This document shows positions 59,077-64,000 of a DNA stretch of 64,000 nucleotides, piece by piece. The stretch's first letter is position 1; every line of letters starts with the position of its first letter. Made by a program: the position numbers and the translations under genes. The notes under the pieces were generated by a model that did not search any database, was not told the DNA's origin, and worked only from the letters and a program-made list of their open reading frames with translations. Source of the DNA: Agromyces albus (lineage in GTDB: Bacteria > Actinomycetota > Actinomycetes > Actinomycetales > Microbacteriaceae); assembly GCF_030815405.1 (NCBI RefSeq), contig NZ_JAUSWX010000001.1:2790001-2854000 (forward strand). Direction: 5' to 3'.

Positions 59077-60181
59077 CTCGGCTCCGCATCCACTCCGATT
59101 GCGGTGTGAGGGGCACCGGCTCGGGCCGGTCGACCGACGTGGTGAGCTCCAGTCGCCGACCGACCCGAGCCGATTCGAGCAGCGCCGTCATGATCTCGAG
59201 GCTGTGCAGCGCGACATCCGCTCCGGCGCGCGGCCGACGGCCGTCGCCGGCGCTCACGAAGTCGAGCAGCCCGGCGCCGCGAGTGGCCGCGACGTAGCCC
59301 GCCGACGGCTCGAGCTCGCGCCAGCCCGGCCCCTCGATCGTCGCGAGCCGCACCTCGCCATCGAAGTTGTTGGGATCGGGCACGGCGAGCGTACCCAGTT
59401 CGCCGTGCACCTCGATCGGCGCGGCGGCCGTCGCGATGCCGTCGAAGCTCGTCGTGATCGTCGAGAGGGCGCCGTTGACGTGTTCGAGGATGCCGGCGAC
59501 GTGGGTGTCGACCTCGACCGGGATCCGCTCACCCGCCCGCAGTCCGGTGGCGATCACGCGTTCGGCGCGGAGGCGACTGGAGGCGCCGGTGACCGATCGC
59601 ACCGGGCCGAGCAGCTGGATGAGCGAGGCGACGTAGTACGGCCCCATATCGAGCAGGGGCCCGCCGCCCTCGCGGTAGTAGAAGTCGGGGTTCGGGTGCC
59701 ACCGCTCGTGGCCGGCCGTGACCATCACGGCGGATGCCGCGAACGGACGTCCGATCACGCCGCCGTCGATCGCCGCCCTGGCCGTCTGCGTGCCGGTGCC
59801 GAGCACGGTGTCGGGCGCGCAGCCGAGGCGCACACCGGCGACATCCGCTGCATCGACGACCTCGCGTGCTTGCGCGAACGACGCCGCGAGCGGCTTCTCG
59901 CCGTAGACGTGCTTGCCGTTGGCGATCGCCGCGAGCGCGATCTCGGCATGCGCTGCCGGGATCGTCAGGTTGAGCACGGTGTCGACCTCGGAGCTGCTGA
60001 GCAGCTCGTCGACCGCCATTGCGCGCGCATCGGGGAGCTCGGCAGCAACGGCCTCGGCACGCGCGGCATCGAGGTCGGCGACCGCGGTGATGCGCACGGA
60101 TGGAGCACCGGCGAGCGTGTCGAGGTACGCCCGGGAGATGACCCCGAGTCCTATGATGCCGATGCGGTGCGGGTCGCCCAC
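59057..60181 (-). CDS. Gfo/Idh/MocA family oxidoreductase
   Basis: 374 residues from GTG 60181. NAD(P)-binding IGIIGLGVISRAYL at the N terminus, VYGEKPLA (catalytic Lys region, about 98) and GPLLDMGPYYVASL in the C-terminal substrate domain. A sugar dehydrogenase of unknown substrate. It converges on and overlaps the GH43 stop by 20 bp and overlaps ThuA by 31 bp, so it is probably cotranscribed with ThuA for sugar catabolism. Confidence 0.92.
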   Translation of the reverse strand: MGDPHRIGIIGLGVISRAYLDTLAGAPSVRITAVADLDAARAEAVAAELPDARAMAVDELLSSSEVDTVLNLTIPAAHAEIALAAIANGKHVYGEKPLAASFAQAREVVDAADVAGVRLGCAPDTVLGTGTQTARAAIDGGVIGRPFAASAVMVTAGHERWHPNPDFYYREGGGPLLDMGPYYVASLIQLLGPVRSVTGASSRLRAERVIATGLRAGERIPVEVDTHVAGILEHVNGALSTITTSFDGIATAAAPIEVHGELGTLAVPDPNNFDGEVRLATIEGPGWRELEPSAGYVAATRGAGLLDFVSAGDGRRPRAGADVALHSLEIMTALLESARVGRRLELTTSVDRPEPVPLTPQSEWMRSRATSPSR

Positions 60182-60864
60182 AGCATTCCCCTTTCGATGA
60201 TGGTGCGAACGTTGGCGTCGCGGAGGATGTCAGGGCTGTGCCCGGGCGTCGTCACGACGATGCGCCCGTCGCCCCAGAGGCGGGTCCAGATGGTGGGCGA
60301 GGTGATCGGCCGGTGCCACGGATGCCACGGCTGCACGGGATGCGTCGTCGTGGCGAGCACGTCGATCAGGTCGTCGTGCAGCACCCAGTACTGCTCGGTC
60401 GTGAGCTCGAAGTCGCCGATTCCCTCGGTGATCGGATGCCGCCGGCCGAGGTCGGTCAGGTCGACCGAGTAGGTGAGGTAGTTGTTCTCCTCAGAGCCCT
60501 CGCGCAGCTGCGACGGCTCCTTGCTCGGGTGGGTGGCGAATTGCCCGCCCACGAGCTGCAGGTAGTCGGATGACGCGCGGTAGGAGTCGGCGATGCCGCC
60601 GTGCCATCCGGTAAGTCCGGTGCCTGCCGCGACCGCCGCGCGGAGGCCCATGACCTGCTCGTGCGTGATCTCGGACATCGTCACGCTCTGCACGATGAGG
60701 TCGACCTCGGCCATGGCGGCCGCGTCGGCGTAGATCTCGGGAGACTCCTCGACCTGTACGTCGTAGTCGTTCGCTTCGAGGAACGGGATGAACAGTTCGG
60801 TGCTCTCGACCGGGTGGTGGCCGTCCCAGCCGCCGCGGACGACGAGCGCTCGGTGTTGCGTCAT
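60151..60864 (-). CDS. ThuA-domain protein
   Basis: 237 residues. RALVVRGGWDGHHPVEST is the ThuA opening; GTGLTGWHGGIADSYR and the later WGDGRIVVTTPGHSP match the ThuA/glutamine-amidotransferase-like fold. Family members act with Gfo/Idh dehydrogenases in disaccharide (trehalose) utilisation. Its ATG overlaps the stop of the truncated Gfo/Idh remnant, suggesting it once followed a full-length partner. Confidence 0.9.
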   Translation of the reverse strand: MTQHRALVVRGGWDGHHPVESTELFIPFLEANDYDVQVEESPEIYADAAAMAEVDLIVQSVTMSEITHEQVMGLRAAVAAGTGLTGWHGGIADSYRASSDYLQLVGGQFATHPSKEPSQLREGSEENNYLTYSVDLTDLGRRHPITEGIGDFELTTEQYWVLHDDLIDVLATTTHPVQPWHPWHRPITSPTIWTRLWGDGRIVVTTPGHSPDILRDANVRTIIERGMLWATRTASAS

Positions 60865-60995
60865 GCGTGGTGCCTTTCGACGGGCGTCGCCCGCGATCTG
60901 TCGGATGCGCTTGCCTCGACTGAAGCGAGCACGCGTTGCACGTCGAGCATGAAGGCGGTTCCGATCATGGCGACCCGCAACGAGTCCTTCGTCAT
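60861..60995 (-). pseudogene. 44-codon remnant of a Gfo/Idh/MocA oxidoreductase gene
   Basis: ATG 60995 (GAGG upstream). The first residues MTKDSLRVAMIGTAFM are the nucleotide-binding start of a Gfo/Idh enzyme; residue 17 onward (LDVQRVLASVEASASDRSR) reads like the last helix of the same family. About 330 internal codons seem to have been deleted in frame. The stop overlaps the ThuA ATG, so the short ORF still couples translation to ThuA. Not likely functional as an enzyme. Confidence 0.65.
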
Positions 60996-61056
60996 CTTCG
61001 ACCTCTTTCCATACGCCCTGTCGAGGATCCCAGCAGGCGGCGCGGACTTCCAATCC

Positions 61057-61064
61057 TTGCGCAA
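61057..61064. promoter_or_regulatory. Candidate LacI-type operator core
   Basis: TTGCGCAA palindrome within CTTTTGCGCAAGGA (minus strand), about 60 bp upstream of the Gfo remnant/ThuA operon. The core matches the centre of LacI-family operators; flanking symmetry is weak. Confidence 0.35.
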
Positions 61065-61092
61065 AAGAGGCGCCTATTCACTCCTCCTCGGA

Positions 61093-61647
61093 CTACCGCA
61101 CGTAGCGCTCGCGCTGCCCGTCGAGCGAGGCGAGGGTCTCGTCAGCCCACTCGATCGCGGCCCGTGCGCTGTACTCTCCTGCGGAGATGGTGATGAGCCA
61201 GTAGGCCTGGTGCTCGGGGAACGCCGTCTCCGATTCGACGGTCGCGCGCACGCCCTCGTACGCTGCGAGCTGCTGGCGCGCCGAGTCCCTCGCTCGTTCG
61301 ACGAGTTCCCTGCAGGCGTCGGGTCCGAGCACGCGGCCGAAGAAGAGGCGCAGCATGAGGCCGTCACGGCGTGGAGCCGGGGCATCCGGCTCCTTGAGCA
61401 ATTGCACGAGGCGCGCGCGGCCGTCGGACGTGAGCGAGTAGGTGGATGAACCTGCCCTCGTGCCCTCGTGGCGCTCGACGAGCCCGGTTCGTTCGAGCTC
61501 GGCCAGGGCGGGATAGATCTGGCCGAAGCTCTCGCTCCAGAAGAACCCGAGCTGTTCGCGGATCGCCGCTCGCACGGCGTACCCCGTCATGGGCTGCACG
61601 CCGAGCACGCAGAGCACCGCGAGTTCGGTCTGCTTCACTCTTGCCAT
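61093..61647 (-). CDS. PadR family transcriptional regulator
   Basis: 184 residues. Winged-helix domain: TELAVLCVLGVQPMTGYAV, FFWSESFGQIYPALAELERTGLVE, STYSLTSDGRARL; then an all-helical C-terminal dimerisation domain (Vir_act_alpha_C type). PadR proteins repress neighbouring genes and release DNA on ligand binding. Divergent from a four-helix membrane protein with a double palindrome between the two. Confidence 0.92.
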   Translation of the reverse strand: MARVKQTELAVLCVLGVQPMTGYAVRAAIREQLGFFWSESFGQIYPALAELERTGLVERHEGTRAGSSTYSLTSDGRARLVQLLKEPDAPAPRRDGLMLRLFFGRVLGPDACRELVERARDSARQQLAAYEGVRATVESETAFPEHQAYWLITISAGEYSARAAIEWADETLASLDGQRERYVR

Positions 61648-61657
61648 CCGCCGTACC

Positions 61658-61683
61658 TATCTGTTAGATATATCTTCAAGATA
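61658..61683. promoter_or_regulatory. Double 13-bp palindrome, probable PadR operator
   Basis: Two abutting palindromes, TATCTGTTAGATA (61658-61670) and TATCTTCAAGATA (61671-61683), both of the form TATCTnnnAGATA. They form an AT-rich islet in a GC-rich region between divergent padR and the membrane-protein gene. Tandem dyads of this type suit binding of two PadR dimers and control of both genes. Confidence 0.7.
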
Positions 61684-61716
61684 CTTCGCTTCAGCCTACA
61701 CAAGAGGATGCCCGTG

Positions 61717-62166
61717 ATGAAGACCCAGCTCGATCCCCTGCCCGCGCGCCGGTTCGCCCGGCCCGCCGCGGTCGCCGTCGCCATCCTGTTCGGCGGGCTG
61801 TCCGCGTTCGAGATCGCCCTCGCCGCCGGAGTGCCATGGGGCGAAGCGGCGTTCGGCGGAGCATCGGCCGTGCTCGAGCCGGGGCTGCGCGTCGCTGCCG
61901 GTGTCACCGCGGTCGTGTGGGCGGCGGCCGCCCTCATCGTCCTGCGCCGCGCCGGGCATCCGGTCTGGGCGCCGTTGCCGCGCCGTGCGCTCCCGGTGGC
62001 CGTGTGGGTGCTCGCCGGCTACACCGCGCTCGGTGTGCTGACGAACGCCATCTCGCCGAGCCCGGTCGAACGAGCCATCTGGGTGCCGGCGACGATCGCG
62101 ATGTCGGCGCTCTGCTTCGGGGTCGCCATCGCCCTGCGCGGGCGGCAGGCGACGCGCGCGAGCTGA
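61717..62166 (+). CDS. Four-helix membrane protein, probable PadR target
   Basis: 149 residues from ATG 61717 (AGAGG 9 bases upstream; ATG 61708 has no site). Four hydrophobic segments: AAVAVAILFGGLSAFEIALA, VAAGVTAVVWAAAALIVL, LPVAVWVLAGYTALGVLTNA, IWVPATIAMSALCFGVAIAL. Resembles small actinobacterial membrane proteins adjacent to PadR genes. Likely repressed by PadR. Confidence 0.75.
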   Translation: MKTQLDPLPARRFARPAAVAVAILFGGLSAFEIALAAGVPWGEAAFGGASAVLEPGLRVAAGVTAVVWAAAALIVLRRAGHPVWAPLPRRALPVAVWVLAGYTALGVLTNAISPSPVERAIWVPATIAMSALCFGVAIALRGRQATRAS

Positions 62167-62207
62167 AAACCGGCACCGATCCGCACCGGTGTCGACAGAA
62201 TGGTCCT

Positions 62208-63287
62208 GTGAGCCAACGCCGGAGCTCCTGGGTGCTGCACGTCGACCTCGATCAGTTCATCGCGGCCGTCGAGGTGCTCCGGCGTCCCGAGCTCGCGGGC
62301 AAGCCGGTGATCATCGGCGGGCGGGGCGACCCGACCGAGCGGGCAGTAGTCTCGACCGCGTCCTACGAGGCCCGCGAGTTCGGAGTCGGTTCAGGGATGC
62401 CTCTGCGGATCGCCGCTCGCAAGGCACCCGATGCGGTGATCCTCCCGGTCGACGCCGAGGCCTACCTCGCGGCATCCGAGGAGGTCATGGCGACGCTTCG
62501 CGCGCAACCGGGAGCAACCGTGCAGGTACTCGGCTGGGATGAGGCGTTCATCGGCGTGGAGACCGACGATCCCGAGGCGTACGCCCGCCGGCTGCAGCAG
62601 GCGGTGCTCGAACGCACCCGACTGCACTGCAGTGTCGGCATCGGCGACACCCTCGTGCGGGCCAAGGTCGCGACCGGGTTCGGCAAGCCCCGCGGGGTGT
62701 TCCGGCTCACCGCCGACAACTGGCTCGAGGTGATGGGCGACCGGCCCACCATCGACCTGTGGGGCGTGGGGACGAAGATCTCCCGCCGCCTCGCGGGGCA
62801 CGGCATCAAAACCGTCGCCGAATTGGCCGCCACCGACCCCGACAGCCTCGTGGCCGAGTTCGGCCCGCGGATGGGCCCGTGGTACGCCCAGCTCGGCCGG
62901 GGCGAAGGCGCACACGTCGTCGACGACACGCCCTGGGTGGCCCGCGGCCACAGCCGGGAGACCACGTACCAGCAGGACCTCACCGAGCCCGCACAGGTCG
63001 AAGCTGCCGTGCGGGAGCTCGCGGCCAAGGTGCTCGAAGACATCGCGGCCGAAGGCCGGCCGGTGATCGGGCTCACGCTCAAGGTGCGCTACGCGCCGTT
63101 CATCACAAAGGTCTTCACCAGGAGAATCTCCGAGACGTTCGACCGCGACGTCGTGTTGGCCGGTGCGCTCGGCCTCGTCGGCAGGATCGAGCCCGGCCGG
63201 CCGATCAGACTGCTGGGACTGCGGGCGGAGATGCCCATGCCCGAGGACGCCCGCGAGGGACACACGCCGACGCGCGGCGGCTGGTGA
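62208..63287 (+). CDS. dinB: Y-family DNA polymerase, DinB2-like (atypical steric gate)
   Basis: 359 residues from GTG 62208. Palm/finger motifs HVDLDQFIAAVE (residues about 10-21), SYEAREFGVGSGMPLR and GWDEAF (catalytic Asp/Glu), then SVGIGDTLVRAKVATGFGKP and the little-finger domain. In canonical DinB the first motif ends F-F or F-Y before the small residues, with the aromatic acting as the ribonucleotide steric gate; here that position is Ile. This matches the DinB2 branch of mycobacteria, where a Leu gate allows ribonucleotide use. Translesion or ribonucleotide-tolerant repair synthesis is inferred. Confidence 0.9.
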   Translation: MSQRRSSWVLHVDLDQFIAAVEVLRRPELAGKPVIIGGRGDPTERAVVSTASYEAREFGVGSGMPLRIAARKAPDAVILPVDAEAYLAASEEVMATLRAQPGATVQVLGWDEAFIGVETDDPEAYARRLQQAVLERTRLHCSVGIGDTLVRAKVATGFGKPRGVFRLTADNWLEVMGDRPTIDLWGVGTKISRRLAGHGIKTVAELAATDPDSLVAEFGPRMGPWYAQLGRGEGAHVVDDTPWVARGHSRETTYQQDLTEPAQVEAAVRELAAKVLEDIAAEGRPVIGLTLKVRYAPFITKVFTRRISETFDRDVVLAGALGLVGRIEPGRPIRLLGLRAEMPMPEDAREGHTPTRGGW

Positions 63288-63350
63288 GCGCCCGATTCCT
63301 CCAAGCGATGAGCCATGCGTCCACTTCTTACGCAGCTTCGGCATCCGCGT

Positions 63351-63386
63351 TTGGCTCAGAAGTTAGCTAAGGCTAGGCTCACCTGG
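63351..63386 (+). promoter_or_regulatory. Iron-regulated promoter with DtxR/IdeR box
   Basis: TTGGCT (63351-63356), 17-bp spacer and TAGGCT (63374-63379) form a sigma-70-type promoter. The 19-bp site 63368-63386 (TAAGGCTAGGCTCACCTGG) agrees with the DtxR/IdeR consensus TnAGGnTAGnCTnACCTnA at every fixed position except the last base, and covers the -10 box. The downstream operon should therefore be repressed by iron. Confidence 0.82.
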
Positions 63387-63426
63387 TTGCATCACCCGCC
63401 CCCAGAGTGATCGGAGACACTCCAGC

Positions 63427-63474
63427 ATGCCCATGCTCGTGCGCTTCGACCACCTCGCCAGCGGGAGTGAGTGA
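63427..63474 (+). CDS. 15-codon leader ORF coupled to the adenylation gene
   Basis: ATG 63427 with GGAG about 10 bases upstream encodes MPMLVRFDHLASGSE and stops at TGA 63472-63474, which overlaps the ATG of the next gene (TGATG). The ribosome site of the next gene lies inside this ORF. It could be a leader peptide that couples translation to the adenylation enzyme. Confidence 0.5.
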   Translation: MPMLVRFDHLASGSE

Positions 63475-64000
63475 TGGCTGAGACGACTGCCGCCGTCCGT
63501 TTCCTGATGCCCACGCGGCCCGATGTGGGGCTCGACCTCCTCGCGGTCGGTGCCGACGACGACCTCGCGATCACCACGGCAGAGCGCACGATGACGCGAG
63601 CTGAGCTGCGAGACCGGGTCGACGACACCCGACGCTTGCTCGGAGACATCCGCCGGCTCGTCTTCGTCTCCTGCACCAACACCGTCGACTCGCTCGTGGC
63701 CTACCTCGCCGCCGTCGCCGGCGGGCACCCGGTGCTGCTCCTCGACGGCTCGGGCAGCGAGCAGGCTGAAGCGCATCGCCGCAACCTCGTCGACCGCTTC
63801 GACCCCGACGTGATCGTCGACGGCAGCGGCGAGGGCGACGTGATCGTCGACGGCAGCGGCGAGGGCGACGGCGGCTTGCGGTTCGAGGAGCGCCGGCCCG
63901 GCACGCGCCACGCACTGCACCCCGAGCTCGCGATGCTCACGAGCACGTCGGGTTCCACGGGGTCGCCGAAGCTCGTGCGGCTCTCGCGCCGCAATCTCAA
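63474..64000 (+). CDS. AMP-forming acyl/aryl-CoA or siderophore adenylation enzyme, 5' part
   Basis: At least 175 residues, running off the right edge. ATG 63474 with GGGAG upstream. The core A3 motif MLTSTSGSTGSPKLVRLSRRNL (about residues 153-174) identifies an AMP-binding ligase/adenylation domain. It contains an in-frame 10-residue duplication (DVIVDGSGEG twice, about 112-131). The iron-box promoter suggests siderophore assembly or another iron-limited pathway; the product cannot be fixed without the missing 3' part. Confidence 0.82.
   Translation, partial: MAETTAAVRFLMPTRPDVGLDLLAVGADDDLAITTAERTMTRAELRDRVDDTRRLLGDIRRLVFVSCTNTVDSLVAYLAAVAGGHPVLLLDGSGSEQAEAHRRNLVDRFDPDVIVDGSGEGDVIVDGSGEGDGGLRFEERRPGTRHALHPELAMLTSTSGSTGSPKLVRLSRRNL
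63807..63866. repeat. 30-bp tandem duplication inside the adenylation gene
   Basis: Two identical 30-bp units (63807-63836 and 63837-63866) starting GACGTGATCG. They add ten codons in frame to a surface loop. Perfect identity suggests a recent event or copy-number variation. Confidence 0.9.

Noticed and set aside
62167-62207. SOS (LexA) box upstream of the DinB-like gene
   Set aside because: No GAAC-N4-GTTC or close variant is found in the 41-bp gap.

Overview
The window is GC-rich, densely coding DNA from an actinomycete, most likely a member of Microbacteriaceae (Agromyces-like). The basis is the actinobacterial RpoB/RpoC, the codon use, and several small actinobacterial families (DUF5997, DUF6457, DUF6412, DUF4916). 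No rRNA, tRNA, CRISPR array, insertion sequence or phage gene was recognised.

Layout. 1-8.4 kb: a type VII secretion-like ATPase (EccC/FtsK family, 3' end outside the window), a secreted Ig-like protein transcribed with it, and several membrane or lipoproteins of unknown function. 8.6-17.1 kb: an acetyl-xylan/cephalosporin-C esterase facing the rpoB-rpoC operon. 17.1-19.1 kb: the rpoB promoter back-to-back with a strong promoter for two tandem spermidine-synthase-like genes. 19.1-25.9 kb: pxpABC (5-oxoproline metabolism), a sugar-dehydrogenase lipoprotein, SprT-like and CGNR proteins, a ComB-like phosphatase and a coiled-coil membrane protein. 26.2-33.6 kb: nitrate assimilation (narK, Mo-nitrate reductase, FAD/[2Fe-2S] electron-transfer subunit) facing molybdenum-cofactor genes (moeA, mobA). 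33.6-36.7 kb: two small conserved genes, an intergenic palindrome cluster and a DEAD-box helicase.

36.8-39.5 kb is the most unusual part. An ECF sigma factor and a membrane partner (probable anti-sigma) face a secreted crystallin-like protein and a previously unlisted 39-residue membrane protein. The sigma gene, the crystallin gene and the small ORF each have the same promoter, (G/C)GAACC-N16-ACATA(T/C), so this looks like a complete autoregulated regulon. It lies between two ~83-bp direct repeats exactly 2280 bp apart. The distal repeat abuts a decayed second copy of the helicase 3' end, suggesting the island was inserted or rearranged next to the helicase gene.

39.5-47.7 kb: a secreted trypsin-like lipoprotein with PDZ domain (frameshifted near its end), an acetyltransferase, a flavoprotein, a nucleoside hydrolase, a Nudix-like protein, an alpha/beta hydrolase, DUF5997 with a frameshifted LysR-effector-domain gene, and a glutamine amidotransferase. 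47.7-52.6 kb: a tightly overlapping five-gene operon that fits trans-4-hydroxyproline catabolism (epimerase, DHDPS-family deaminase, three-subunit dehydrogenase). 52.7-54.3 kb: small membrane proteins and a short YidC. 54.4-61.0 kb: a 1521-residue secreted GH43 enzyme, probably acting on beta-1,3-galactan, with a LacI-type operator in its leader, facing Gfo/Idh and ThuA genes and the 44-codon remnant of another Gfo/Idh gene. 61.1-63.3 kb: a PadR regulator with a double-palindrome operator, a membrane protein, and a DinB2-type polymerase with isoleucine at the steric-gate position. 63.3-64 kb: an iron-box (DtxR/IdeR) promoter, a 15-codon leader ORF and the start of an AMP-forming adenylation enzyme.

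Two +1 frameshifts (near 39.78 kb and 46.49 kb) both sit in G runs and may be sequencing errors.
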